Assembly (NCBI GenBank): GCA_037954665.1
Contig: JBBMOL010000018.1
Coordinates: 2,976,001 to 3,040,000, forward strand
Source: Laguncularia racemosa
Taxonomy: Eukaryota > Streptophyta > Magnoliopsida > Myrtales > Combretaceae
Direction: 5' to 3'
DNA length: 64,000 nucleotides
In this document: in pieces, positions 35,251-47,973 of the stretch
Layout of the letters: the number at the start of each line of letters is the position of its first letter
Position numbering within the stretch: position 1 is the stretch's first letter
Program-made: the position numbers and the translations under genes
The notes under the pieces: generated by a model
What the model saw: only the letters and a program-made list of their open reading frames with translations
Told to the model about the DNA's origin: nothing
The model's database searches: none

Positions 35251-36638
35251 GGCTCCTTCTTCCCCTTACCCCTTCTTACACTGCTACTACAGGCATCGTA
35301 GTCGCCGTTGCTGTTGTGGTTATTGTCGTCGTTGCTGTGGCTATTGGGTCGCTACTGCCTTCCTCCTCCCTCGCACACACACACACACACCGTACAAGCA
35401 CTAAACACTTCTCTCTCTCGCCGAAACACTACTTACAAACACATCACCATCATGTCCGCATTAAAGCAAGGGACTAAACATAGCAATGGCCACTCACGGA
35501 TTTCTTCTCAAACGTTGCTCGTAGGGTGTTGCTGCCATCGTGGTTGTCGTTGCTGTCATCACCGTGTTGTTGCCATCACCGTTGTTGTTGCCGCTATTGT
35601 TACGACTGTGGTTACCGCTGTTGCTGCTGTTGTTGTGCGGCCGCTGTGGTTGCTGTCGTTGTAGTCGTTGTTCAGGTCATCGTTACTGCTGTTGTTGCAG
35701 TTGTGGTTGTCGTCGTGACTACCGTTGTTATGTGGCTGTCACTGTCATTACTATTGTCGCTGGAAGCATGCGATCATGCATGCCGGCATCCCCACCTCCA
35801 CATGCAGCTCCTTCTTCGAACTCAATGATGATGATCCGGACGAAGTTGAGGACAGGACGTAATGGACAGCTAAGTTCCAGACCTACTGCTACGACCATCG
35901 GGGAACAAGACCGGGTAGACACGACTTGAAGCTACTAAAGGAGACACAGCCCGGACAAAGAAGAAGAAGAAGAAGAAGAAGAAGAAAGAGAAAAGGAAAG
36001 AGGGAGAGGGGGTAGGATGGGATGGCTAAGAATGCGGCTACTACTGCTGTGCTTGACGTGATGGATGGATGAGAGGTAGCGGATTTAAATTTTTTTTTTT
36101 TTACAGTTATATATATATATATATATAATATTTTACATAAAAAAATATTTCTATTTTAGTATTGCGCATGCATATAAGGATATCTTTAAATTTTGCATTT
36201 TTAGAGTTTTATTATGAAAGCTTACATCTAAGCTAATCAGATTATCTCGAACATAAATATTTACTCTAAATTTTTATTTAAAATTCCAAGATATATGATT
36301 TAAATTAATTTTATTATTTAACTTAATATTGCTAGAAAATTATGTTTCGAAGAATTTATCTTTTAATTTAATTTACTCGAATTAAAGTTAGGATTTACAA
36401 TTATTTTTATTTAGCATTTATATATCTATATTCGGATTTTTTCAGTTGCTTTACTTCCTAAATTTATTCAGTAATATATTTCATATAATTCAATTTATTA
36501 CGTTTGTTATCTTCTTTTCTTTGCAAAGTTTGTTCTTTCTAATTATTTTTTTAATTTATTATTATCGTAAATTATTAAAATAATATTTACGCATCGAGAT
36601 ATTTGAATTGTCTTCGTACATTTCTCAAAGTTATTAAT

Positions 36639-38272
36639 AAAGAAACAAAAGAAGCATGCCCTACAAACATTTAACCCCATGCTAAAAGCCAAAATCCATT
36701 TAGTTTTGTTACTAAAAATTGAACCAGGCAGCAGAGAACGCATTAAATTTTGCTAAGGCCTTACTTGGTAATAATATTTGTTACGTAAAAGTCACACAGG
36801 AAGGGAAAAATTGGGATATCCAAAACAAATCATAAAGTAGAATACAAATTCTTTCTGATTCCATTATTTAGCTAATAGAAATAAATCTAAAGCCGAGATG
36901 GTTTTTAGTTGATTAAACATGCAGAAGATTAGAAGATGTTCCTATGGACCAACAATCTTGTGCTTTGTTGCAAATTATCGTGGTAGTTCTAAAAGAATAA
37001 TTTAATATTCAAGGAAAAATATTTAAATAAGAGAAAATGGTCCATGATATTGATAAGCCACATGGATGGATTTCCATTGCTTAAGGCAAGTGTTGGATTT
37101 CATCCACAAGCTTCATATCCTTAATATCCAAGTGATGACAAATAAGATTATGCCATATATTGACAAAAATGGAGCCATTGCTTCACTTGTCGCTTCAATA
37201 TCCATGTGATGACAAATAACATCATGCAATAAATTGATAGCTACCATACAAATAGTGTCGATTCAATATTCATGTGATGAGGAATAAGATCATGCAATAA
37301 ATTGATAGAAATCTAACCATTGTTTTAACTTACCCTTCAATATCCATGTGGGGACAAATAAGATCGTGCAATCAATGCATAGAAATGGAGCCATTCTTTC
37401 ACCGTTCAAAATCGATGTGATGACGAATAAGATCATGCATTAAATTGATAGAAATGGAATCAATGTTTCATCTTTCACTTCAATATCGATATGATGACAA
37501 ATAAGATCATGCAATAAATTGACAAAAATTGAACCATTGCTTCACCTATTTCTTCCATATCGATGTGTTGAAAAATAAGATCATGCAATAAATTGATAGA
37601 AATGGAATCAATGTTTCACCTATCGCTTCAGCATCAATGTGATGACGGATAAGAAAGTGCAATAAATTGATAAAAATGGAATCATTGTATCACCTATCAC
37701 TTCAATATCACTGTGATGACAGACAAGATTATAAATTGATAAAAATGGAGTCATTGTTTCACCTTCTTGTAACTCATTCAAACATGCTCAAGTGAGCTAC
37801 CATTTGTTGCTTCCTGGAAGTGTCGCCCATATAATCACTATATTATTAGAACACATATGATTACAAAAACGATATATTTCCCATTCATATTTGGTTTATG
37901 CACCCCCAATAATGAAGAAATGCACTGGTGTGTATATGAATATCTAGTATGATTATGTAGATATTGAATCCATATAATTAAGACCAAACTCTTTTGAGGA
38001 CAATATAGCACTTGCTGCAAGGCAAAGTACTTGGGTGGGGGGCTATGGAAATAAGTAATTTGAAAGGAAAAGCATGTATTCATTTTAAACAAAAAAAAAA
38101 GATGGTTAAACTTTAGTTTTCCTTGTAAGAATGTCAAAAAAGATTCAATCATCCGATCAATGAAGTAAAAGTATACCATTAGTTAGTTAAAACCATAAAT
38201 TAAAAGCTTCATTAACATAATGAGAATTTGTTACTAAAAAACTAATGTGTGGAAAAATTGAAAGTTTTGTTA
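36639..38272 (+). repeat. Dispersed repeat R, copy 5 (truncated)
   Basis: It corresponds to 27524-29165 of copy 2, including the array. It stops at gttttgttaca, where copy 2 continues gttttggtaacatgttgaga. The change is into a CA-array fragment. Confidence 0.8.
37120..37760 (+). repeat. 74-bp tandem array in R copy 5
   Basis: Nearly unit-for-unit the same as the array at 28005-28640, offset by about 9.1 kb. Confidence 0.82.
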
Positions 38273-38507
38273 CATACAGACATACCTGCATACACCTTAT
38301 AGACCTTCCATACATACATACTCATACCTGCATGCACCACACACCATCCATGCACTTATACACATACCGCATACACCACACACCTTTCATACGCATACAC
38401 ATACACCTGCACTCACTGTACTCCACCTCACACGCATGCACACATTCTCAGACACACCACACACCACCCATACACATACACACATACCCGCACTCACTAT
38501 ACACCAT
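38273..38507. repeat. Isolated fragment of the CA-rich minisatellite
   Basis: About 235 bp that match 34570-34805 of LARD-type LTR copy 3 (tacagacatacctgcataca and further). R sequence lies on both sides, but the two R pieces are not from adjoining parts of the unit. The junctions share only a few bases. Confidence 0.8.
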
Positions 38508-38738
38508 TTGTTTTGTTCCTAAAAATTGATCCAAGTGTAAGAGAACACATCAAATTTTGCTAAAGCCTAATTTTATAATAATCTTTGTTGCTTAAAAGTC
38601 ATAAATGAAAGGGAGTAGAATTACAGTATCTAAAACAAATCATGAAGTAGAATACAAATGCTTTTTTATTCCATTATTTTGCTAACATAAATAAATCAAA
38701 AATCAAAATGATTTTTGGTTGAATAAACATACTGAAGA
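38508..38738 (+). repeat. Dispersed repeat R, copy 6 (fragment)
   Basis: It matches about 27575-27815 of copy 2, from tttgttttgttcctaaaaat to gaataaacatactgaaga. A LARD-type LTR starts directly after it with TGTCACGCCC, so this R copy was a target of insertion. Confidence 0.75.
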
Positions 38739-40795
38739 TGTCACGCCCTAAAAGAGGGCCTAGAAGTTTCCACTAAAATCATCATAGTACATGTGCACCT
38801 GTTACATGATAATCGTCTTACGAGCTAAAGATCATAAGACTCTAAATAAATAATTACATTTACAACTAATCATAGTGAATATAATTAGATAATAAAATAC
38901 AATTATGGATCTCGTATCCCACGATCAGCTATGATCGCAGAGAATTGATACCCCCTACCATCCAATAAAATGGGATAAATTCTAAGTTTCACAAACTCAA
39001 TTTTATTTACATAGGGGTCCTAACATTACATTTAAATAATCTATCCTTCACAATTCTTACTTTGTTGTTTTGGTCTTCCAAAAAATCTCGACACTTCACA
39101 TCTTATCCCATCTCGAGCTTTCGTAATCACTACCTACAAGAAGGGTTTGTGGAGAGTTGAGCACACTACGACTTAGTGAATGGGATGGCAATACTTTCAA
39201 TGATACACACACACACACACACACATACAAGCAATTTCAAATCAAGTTATCAAAAAATATGCTATGCATGAACAACCATGTGAATGCAGTATCTCACGTG
39301 GTCTTCCAATAACAGACGTGAAGTTTAGGGTTTACGCCTCCCTTGACCTTGGGTTAGGGATTTTGAAGCCACCATCAGTACCCAGGTTTTAGACACATCT
39401 TCATTACTCTTATCATTTATTTATACTATGTCTTAGCTTTAATGATCTAGGCTCAAGTGCCTCAATACATCAAGCATTTACACCCTTAAGAGACAAGTCG
39501 GACTCAAAACCGTTAAGGTGCGACAATCCCCTAATCACTTAGTTCGCACTTGGTGGAACAACGATCCTTTGTTCACTTCCAGCGCATCCTGTAGCAAGCA
39601 TGTCAAGTTTTAATCGAGTCAACTTCTTTAATTAATTGATTCGTGGTGACCAAACAATATATATAGTCGCATCCAATTCCCATTCAAGGCAATGAAGTAA
39701 GCTATCAAGCATTTAAAGTCTACCACTCTAAGAACAATCCGTAAGGACCTAGTGAAGTCCCATAAACAATCCACTACATTTCATTTTCACACTTACCACA
39801 ACAAGCAAAGATCATGCATTTTACATCACAAAATAAACAAAGAAACTAAACCAAGTGGATGTGAACAATCCAGCTATACACCAGGTTTTAGTTAACTTGA
39901 CACCTCTATGCCATTAGACTTAAACATCAAATCAATCACTAGGGATTGATTTACAATTATAATTCCTTGACACCTTTATATCCATGCACCTCTCAAGTGC
40001 TCAATTAGTTACACATTCAAAAGTCAACAAATAGCTACATATACATCCTTCCCAAGTCCTCAAATACCTATGTATATAATATATATATATATAGGTTTAT
40101 AACATAGCTTTAACTAAAGGACAATTTACTAGACACCTTCCCTCAATTACTTAAGAGGGCAAGAAAATATAGTCATTAAGTTGCAAAATCAAAGTTGCAC
40201 TTATGATTTGTATAGTTATCTGCATAAGTGTATTCTATAGATATAATAGGCAAATAAATTTGCTTAAGCATATATTCATATTCAAAAGTAAACTCTGATA
40301 TGTGTACATAATGATATTTATATATCCTATTCTAGCAATGCATACTTACTCAGTAGCTATAGAGGGAAAAGTCAGGTTTATATATTTTGGTTTAGTTTGA
40401 AAAAACGATTTTGAACTGTGGGTTACGCCTATAGTAATAGCATTGGCAATATAGTGCGAAGTGCTATTATTAAGGTAATGATATATAAACCCTCAGTCCA
40501 TTCTAATCTTCATATCGTTACTTTCGTGTTTATCCATAATTTACTTGATTACTGGTTTCTTCGTATGACTTCCTTCCTAACTTCTTTACCTTATGGTCGG
40601 CTAAGGAAATAATAAAATCACCACAATTGCAATCACAAACAAACAAGGAAAGACACATATGCAATATACCACGATTCAGCACAACATATCAAACCAATCA
40701 CAACATTATAGCATATTATTAAGTTTCTCACCCACCTGTTTAGGGTCATCATAGGTCATAATAGTCGTTGAGCGATTCCAATGTTAATCACTTTA
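38739..40795 (-). repeat. LARD-type LTR copy 4, partial, without gene fragment
   Basis: It starts with an intact TGTCACGCCCTAAAAGAGGG and follows 16289-18315 of the left LARD LTR to gcgattccaatg. It then departs exactly at the edge of the gene-fragment/CA-array segment. Either the copy is broken there or it represents the family before that segment was gained. It is more diverged from the other copies than they are from each other. A short (AC)n run lies at 39205-39225. Confidence 0.7.
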
Positions 40796-41502
40796 CCTAA
40801 AAAGGAAATAAAATAAAATAGAATGAATATCTAGAATCTAAATCAAGCCTCATATTAACTAAAGGTACTAAGTAGGGTTCATTTATTTTCTGATTATGCC
40901 CAATTTAGTATTTTAGTTATAATTTCTTCATTTTGAATTCGTGCTCCATAATCTTATAATTATAATAGGATAACCATATCTCGTGTACATTGTCATCATA
41001 TTCCACTTAATATCTTTTTAGACAACCCAATAGAAAATAGGTGTTATAGTTCAATTGTTTATTATCATATGATTTGTTCTATTTAACGCTAGGAAAGTAA
41101 AGCTTGAAATTTTGTAGTGTGAAGGAATAAGTTTCATGAAAGGCAAACATAATTGACTCAATAGGTAGTGACTCACCAGAAACAAAAATCAAAATGGAGA
41201 ATGGAGAAGTGGCCAAGCATTGACGTTCATGACGATGCTTATGATGGAAGGAAATGGATGGAAGGATTAACTAACGAAGCTTGTAAAACAAGTTGGGGTC
41301 ACCTTCTTCTTAAGCCAACTTCAACCATTCCTTTGCCATCTCCTAATGTGCTTAAAACCAAGTATAAGCACATAAAACCCAATTGAAAGACCAATTACTC
41401 AATGACAATCAAACTAGTCCAACAATTGTGTTAATCCCTAATTCTTGTAAACTAATTCCACAAACAAAGATGTGATTAAGGTTGAATATCCAAGTATAAT
41501 AA
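40796..41502. other. No recognised gene or repeat
   Basis: AT-rich sequence. The plus frame of 72 codons at 41168-41386 (MTHQKQKSKWRMEKWPSIDV) has no pattern I recognise and lies directly inside the PBS of a minus-strand LTR. It may be leader or internal sequence of that element. Confidence 0.35.
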
Positions 41503-41514
41503 GCTCTGATACCA
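41503..41514 (-). promoter_or_regulatory. Primer-binding site of a minus-strand LTR element
   Basis: GCTCTGATACCA on the plus strand is the exact complement of TGGTATCAGAGC, the usual initiator tRNA-Met site. It lies 5 bp from the TG of the adjoining LTR. Confidence 0.8.
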
Positions 41515-41519
41515 AAAGA

Positions 41520-42358
41520 TGATATGCCTTAAATTGAATTAAAGCATATGCAAACACACAATTGAAGCAACTTCACAAGCAAAACCGAATCAACTTTCAA
41601 TTGAGCGTGAACCCTAAAATGCCTTTGCAATCCGAATTGTTAATCAATGAAACTCAACACTAAAATGATGATGTGCTCAATTGAATTAAGCACCTAACAC
41701 AATATCAAAGGATATTCCAATCACTAACAACACAAAAATGGGCATGAACTCCTTACAACAAGTAATTTCCACGCAAAGATGAATGGCAATTACAAGACAA
41801 TATCTAGAATACAATTCCACTAAATTGATGACAATATAAGGATGAAATTGAACCTACTATAGATGCTAAAAATCAGAACCAATAACCAATCCTAATCAAC
41901 ACTAGATATGACACACTAGTTATGAAAAGGAAAAAATCAACTTAAGAATTGATATTACTCACAATTCACTAGGTTGCAACTCGCCACAATTCCAATGGAT
42001 GAAATTGATAAGAGTCCTTATGAAATCTTAGGATGAACCCTAATCTCCCATGAAAATTTTGTAGCAAAAGGTAAGTGTATTCTCCTCCTCAAAACCCTAC
42101 TTAAGTAAATATTTATAGTTGCTCCGTTTAGGGTTAAAATGACTAGAAAATTACAACTATGTCACTATAGGGTGGCCGGTCCTAAAACACTAAAATACAA
42201 CCAAATAAAATGTCCTAAAAACTTACAAAATAAATAGTCCAAAGAAATAAATTACAAGTACAAAAGATAATAATCTTCAAAGAGCCAATGCATCGAGTCA
42301 ATGTTGATCACAGCGGGCCATTGGATGAGAATCCGATGATGTCCCTAATTGACCAACA
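41520..42358 (-). repeat. LTR (5') of a minus-strand element, about 840 bp
   Basis: Its start TGATATGCC is fixed by the PBS. The end gaccaaca at 42358 is the best CA candidate before the Ty3 gag-protease remnant begins and is less sure. A minus-strand TATA box CTATAAATA lies at 42110-42118. The aagcatatgc / gcatatcatc ends are partly inverted. No partner LTR is present in the window, and the internal region to the left shows no coding sequence. Confidence 0.6.
42110..42118 (-). promoter_or_regulatory. TATA box of the minus-strand LTR
   Basis: tatttatag on the plus strand reads CTATAAATA on the minus strand, about 240 bp into the LTR, and is followed by a purine-rich start region. Confidence 0.5.
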
Positions 42359-42499
42359 GTGAAGTTCATTTAACATCCCGTGAAGAAAGATTGTTGTACC
42401 TATTAGATTATCATTCAAATATTTATTAGATAAAGAAAAACATTTATGCATATAAGTGATTTAGATCATCATCCAAATCAAGTTCCCTATCCATCTAGA

Positions 42500-44400
42500 T
42501 CGCTGGGAAGATTCCCATCATCTCCTCAAGCCTCTGAAAGATTTGCTGTCAAATCTAGAGGGTCACTTCTTGGACTAAACTCGGATGCCTCTATTGTCAT
42601 GTTTCCCGATTACTAGATGAAACTGAAGTAGTCCTGACTTGCTCTTGGAATTTGTGCACCTCAAATGGAGACATAGGTACCAATACTATTCGAGACTCTC
42701 CCTTTCGAAACATTAGGTGTTTCTAAAGCCATCATGCAACACCTTTCGATCAAACATCTAGGGCCTACCTAATAGTAAATAAAATGCACACATGGGGATC
42801 ACATCACACAAGATCTCATCATGATATTTCTTCCCAACACTCACTGGCACCTTTGCCCTTTGTTTAACATGCATATTACCTCGATTATCCAACTAATGCA
42901 AGTTGTAAGGGCTAGGATGTGGACTAGTAGATAATTGTAATTTGTCTACCAGTGTAGTAGATATAACATTCGTGCAACTGCATTATCTATGATGAGTACA
43001 TAAAGGTTACCTCTAATCCTGCAAGAAGTGTGAAATATGTTCTCCCTCTGTTTGCCCCTAGCATCAGGAGATAAAGTTAGAACCCTACGCAATACATTAA
43101 TTGGTAAATACTGTTCACCTGTTCCCTCCTCATATTTTTTAACAGTCTGATCATCATAATATTCCTATAGTGCTATAAACAGGTCTGTAGGTTTGACTGG
43201 TTCCTTCTCATCCTCATCGTCCTCTCTAATACCCCCCATAACAGTCATGACCCTCTTATTAGGACAATGTGCCGCCATATGCCCAAATCCCATGCATTTA
43301 AAACATTTAATTTAGCACAATATCCCACTAGTAGTTCTTAGTACAGTCTGCCTAACGTCTGGAACCATTACCTCTTTACCCTTTCCAGAGGTCATGTTCT
43401 CCCTGCCTGTGTTAGGTGTAGCTCTATCCACCACCCTCACTGACTCACCTACTACCTTTGGTCCTCCTAATCGACCATCAGCTCCGATGGGCTTAATAGT
43501 AGTACCGTGCCTAATATTTGTAACCCTGAATGAGTTAGATCACCTTTGCCTCTCTACTTTCAAGGCTAGCTGTATAGCCCCATCAAGTGTACTATACCTC
43601 CATTGCTCAACTACACACACTATCTCATATTTCAACCCTGATATGAAGCATGCTAGGGTTTGCTCTGGAGGCTCAACTGACCCACATCTAATCATTAGGG
43701 TTTCAAACCCTGCACATAGTCATCGACTATCTTGCCTCCCTACCTCAAGGTCTAAAGACGCATAAACATTTCCTGCCTGTAGTGTTCAGAAATAAATCTC
43801 CTCCTCAAAACCCTCTTCATATCCCTCCATGTCTAAATTTTAGCCTCACCATCCCTATGCCTATTGATCACTAGATTCTTCCACCATAAGGTGGCATACC
43901 CTATGAATTCAATAGCAACAAGTCAAATTCGGGTATTGTCATCAATTTCATAGCATTCAAAGAGACCCTCAACCTTATCCTCCCAGTTCAGATAATCATC
44001 AGCTAAACCTTTGCCATCAAAGGAAGGCATCTGCAGCTTCACATATTCTAATCCTCTAGGTGGTCTGAAATCCCTATATGGGTAAAGATTAACCTTAAAA
44101 TTATCATCCCTCTCTTCCCTATAATGGTGATGATTTCCCTCCATCCTTCTACCTAAGTTTCCTCCTCCCACTACTCCTCTTTGGATGTTCTATGGAGCTA
44201 CTCGAGGTGGTGCCTAAGGGTTTACCATTGGTGGTTGTGGTAATGTCATCCTATCAATCCTTGTTGCTAATGCAGCAACAATAGTAATCAAATCCTAAAG
44301 TTGTTCTTCTAAAGTTCTTCTACCTATAGTATGACAACCCTGACCTCCACTAACCTGGCTATTGGCCTTCTTGCCAATTCCCCCATTTACACTATCGTTT
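42500..44400 (-). pseudogene. gag-protease remnant of a Ty3-type element, minus strand
   Basis: Starting near 44400 the minus strand gives a Gag N-terminal part with TIVAALATRIDRM. Then come LQMPSFDGKGLADDYLNWED, KVEGLFECYEI, RLVAIEFIGYATLWWKNL and TWRDMKRVLRRRF, the classic Ty3 capsid pattern (A-x-x-WW, W-x-x-M-K). A zinc knuckle CFKCMGFGHMAAHC lies at 43264-43305 (C-x2-C-x4-H-x4-C, intact). A protease-like tail follows: VLIIDNAVARM near 42965, then DVIPMCAFYLLLGRP and MFDRKVLHDGF near 42700-42800. Stops and frame changes are many. RT and integrase are absent, and the LTR at 41520 interrupts the region where they would lie. Confidence 0.82.
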
Positions 44401-45480
44401 GATATGTTTGTGATTTAATGAAGTACACTTCCACAATTTACAGCACATTCCTTCAACAACACCAATTCACAAGAACACGTTTAACAACCACTCTTATACA
44501 ATGAAATCCACATTGTAAGAACTTAAAAACACAATGAAATAATTCTAAGTACTTTAAGTAAAGTTAAATAAATGAAGTACACATAATCACTTTCAAATAG
44601 TTAAGAATTAAATTCAACCACAAGTGTTTAAGTAATGAGTTCAATTACTTTCACACTTAAAATATTTGTTTAAATTCAAATTCTACTACTCAAAATTTCC
44701 TTTTTTTGCCTTGGTTTCACACTACTTTAATTCACAATTTGCAATACCTCAACACACACACTAATGCACAACTTCATGCCGCCACACACACTTCCCTTGC
44801 TTACACTGCAAGAGCTCTCCACCACCACTCACGCCACTAACAATATTCCTTTACACAACACACACAATACAACGCCACACACACATACCCCTTCAACTCA
44901 CGGTTGAATGCGTGGTTGCCTAGTGGATTAGAACGTTGACACAAAATCATTTTTAATCTGCTTTAGCGTTGAAGAAGACTTTGTTTTACGATGCAGATTG
45001 CATCTCCACAAGTTCAAGGAAGGTGTTTCGTTAGCAGTCATGTAAATTTCGTAACCAGTAAAACGCAAATTGCGCTTGAGTTAGTTTATAAAGCTTGCTT
45101 GCACGAAAGATGTCTTGGTAAGTCTTTTTCTGTAGAAGAAGACTTACTTTTCCAATGCAGAAGATTCTAATTTTTCTTAACTTAGACTTTAAACGCGCTA
45201 TTTCTGTTTTGTTAAAGTCTATGGCTGTCCCTGTTTCTTTGAAGCCTATAGCCATTTATTTATTTGTTCACACGTGGCCGGCTACTTTTTCCCCTCCTGT
45301 CAAATCATTATTCACGCGTCCGACCAATGTCTTAATATCTTCAGCAGTCGAAGTAGACTCTTATTTTCGCGGTAAATGCCATGGAGTTTCGCCTTCTGGA
45401 AATTCAGTCTATACTGTGCAATTTCTAAGTTGCAGAGGCTTATAACCTAATCGTATTAACACCAGTTTTTGAATCTTATA
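44401..45480. other. No recognised gene; possibly the decayed leader or LTR of the Ty3 remnant
   Basis: Right of gag a minus-strand element should have its leader, PBS and 5' LTR. No PBS was found. A CA-rich patch lies at 44750-44890. Frames of 74 and 96 codons on opposite strands at 45031-45445 share the same DNA and have no motif. Confidence 0.3.
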
Positions 45481-45505
45481 CAATATAATGTATATTATAA
45501 TTGGA

Positions 45506-45525
45506 ATATATATATATATATATAT
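45506..45525. repeat. (TA)n microsatellite
   Basis: About ten TA units within an AT-rich stretch. Confidence 0.85.
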
Positions 45526-45802
45526 GTATATTAATTATGTGACAAAGGAGAAAAAAAGACAAAAAAAATAATAATAATATGCCCGCACCAAGATTAATCC
45601 TAGAATTACCTTACATGAGCAAACCATCGTGCTATTATTGTTATGTAGTGGACTCTTTTTAGTCTTACATGTAGTTTTACCCTATTTCTTTTGGGGCATT
45701 TGACATAAAATATGTGTCGATTCTCCTCTTTACTAATTATTTCTCTTGTTTTTATATGCTCTATGATTTGCATCCAGAAATTCATATATAGTCTTAATAT
45801 AT

Positions 45803-46060
45803 TGGTATCAAAGCAAGGTTGGAAGATAAGAGACCACAATATTTCTTGATGCAGGTGCTTAAGAGATATCCACCAGTATAATATTGAGAAGTACGATGGT
45901 AACATTAATGTTGCACGAGTACAAGAAATTGCAATACATTCTAGCTTAAAGAAGGCTGTATATAAGCAGTCGAAATCCATAGAGGAGAAGAAGTAAACCA
46001 AAGTCTGAGAAAGCCCTAGCATCGATCCAACTAATTCTTATAATAGTGTATTACAAAAGT
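45803..46060 (+). pseudogene. Ty1/copia remnant: PBS and start of gag
   Basis: TGGTATCAAAGC at 45803-45814 is an initiator tRNA-Met type PBS with one change. About 60 bp further the frame 45877-45993 reads YNIEKYDGNINVARVQEIAI, then HSSLKKAVYK and EEKK before TAA. This resembles the beginning of copia Gag (x-K-F-D-G-x-N-F-x-x-W, then L-x-x-A-L), with the Trp lost. The upstream LTR cannot be delimited. The sequence is cut by the Athila-like LTR that begins at 46089. Confidence 0.5.
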
Positions 46061-46088
46061 ACCGATTGAGAAGACAATTGGGGGTTAC

Positions 46089-47973
46089 TGATTTCACCTT
46101 GCCCTTCCACAATTCACACACTATTGTGAAAGTAGCTCCCTTTTAAAGAGTAAAATCAATGCATACTAATTAACTAGGGTTGCAATAAATAAAATCTTTA
46201 TAGAATTGGTGAAAATAATGGCAAACATACCATTCAATTAATAATATAGAGCAAATAACTAAGGTCATATTTTTTACGGGGAATAAAAGTACACTAAACT
46301 AAGCACCAAACTATGTTGGTATTAATCAAATCTAAGTGAATAAAAAACAGTAGGTTGTTTCAATAATAGGCCAATAAAACAAGTTCAAAGGAAATTAATA
46401 ATAAAACTGATCATGGATCCTAGCAATTTCTCAATAACGGATTATGATTCTTGTAAGAGACAATGAGATAGGTTGAGTTTCAGCAATCCTTTAAAATTGT
46501 TATTTCCATGTCATAAAAATATTTATCTTAGTTTAAACTTGAGTTTTAACCACATTCATAGGACTCGCATCCAGTCTTCACCTAGTGGCTCCATCATGTA
46601 GTAAGAGCATTGTATCATCAATTCCTTATCTATGCCTGGTAATTTCCTAAGTCTTGTCACTACTTAGATAATCTAATTAAGGGTAAGTCTCAATTATAAT
46701 TGCATAACACTCAAGTGCAAACTAGGACTATGTTACCCTAATTCACAAATCTAGTATTATAAGAATTAGGAATCATAGAGTCTATTTGGGATTTTTGCAC
46801 CCTATTACATTAGCCAAACTTTGTAGGTTAACAAGGGCTAATGCCCACATGTAGAAAGCCACAATTTCTCACATGATAGCTAACCACTCTATACTCTGGT
46901 TATACCTACTACTCTCTAGAATTAGCTAAAACATCATGTTTATACATAATACAATATCAAAACATCATTGGTAATAATTATTTCATCATATCTCCATACA
47001 ACCCAACATATACATTAAGTACCGAATGTCACATTCATGGCAAATAAAACAATAAGCACAAGTACACATGAATATGAACAAAACATTGCATTAAACATAG
47101 AGGAGATTGAGTTAACAATACAAAATCAAGCTCCCATAGCTAGTTATGATGAGTTCTCTAAGAGAAACCCAAATCCTTTATGAATGCAATGGAATCCATA
47201 AACCTATGCTATGAAAGAGCTAAAATCCATTAATTACTTATGCTACAACTAACATAATCTAAGAAAATACAAGAGAAAGATAAAACTACACTAAATTTAC
47301 CCTAAACACAAAGGAACAAATAGAGAATATAAATTTCTAAAACCTTGCTCATCTATTCTCTAAAAAAAATCTCTCTTTCTGCTGAAGAAATGCAGCTTTT
47401 TATAAATTGGACCTATCGGCCAAACGATATCATATGTACTAACTAGATGGTAGTCACGTGTTAGCCTCATTTGCTTCTTCATTTAATTAAATGCTGCATT
47501 TTACTCTATTCTTCTAAACCCTAGTTAAGATTTAGTGGCACTGGCCGGTTAGTGATGGAAACAATGCTTTAGAAGGTAAAGAATTGTTTTTGCATCATCA
47601 TTACTCTCAAATTTAACTATTTGGATGGCTTAGACATAGTGCTACTAGCTAGATGGAAGCATGTGTACTAATCAAATGATAGGTCTTTATCTTGTAAAAC
47701 TCTCTCCTTTTCTTCACCAGCTAGATAGCGTAAAGGCTATTGGCATGATGATAGCCCTTAGACCTATAAAAATATGAAAACACTCAATGTTTTTCAATAA
47801 AATGACATGTACTTGTGCTTGAATTGATTAAATTGTGATTGTTCATTTATGCAAATTGATTTTAAGTGATTTACATATCAAATTAAACACTTAACTCCCA
47901 TTTTTTTAGCACAAATCACATATAAAAGATGGAGAAATAGGTAAAATAAATGTGTAGTTTTACCCACTTATCA
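46089..47973 (-). repeat. Left (3') LTR of the Athila-like element
   Basis: It runs 1885 bp, from TGATTTCACC to acccacttatca. It matches 51041-51346, 60220-60996 and 62877-63030 in the same orientation, and 60997-62871 in inverse orientation. Landmarks are agctcccttttaaagagt, gacaatgagataggttg and cacattaagt. Confidence 0.8.

Larger units (their letters stand above)
32418..36638 (-). repeat. LARD-type LTR copy 3, truncated at both ends
   Basis: It corresponds to about 17185-21457 of the left LARD LTR and lacks both LTR ends. It carries the gene fragment (near 33530-33850), the CA array (34285-35250), the triplet stretch (to about 35760) and the GAA tract (35959-35985). Its right end joins R at the same point as the copy ending at 27523, so the two copies descend from one rearranged ancestor. 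Confidence 0.75.

Noticed and set aside
41168..41386. 72-codon plus-strand frame MTHQKQKSKWRMEKW as a small gene
   Set aside because: No family, no supporting structure, and it lies inside the likely interior of a minus-strand element.
43394..43765. 123-codon plus-strand frame
   Set aside because: It lies opposite the clear Ty3 gag coding of the minus strand and is a shadow.
45606..46022. 138-codon minus-strand frame
   Set aside because: It overlaps a plus-strand copia PBS and gag remnant and has no recognisable motif. Taken as chance.
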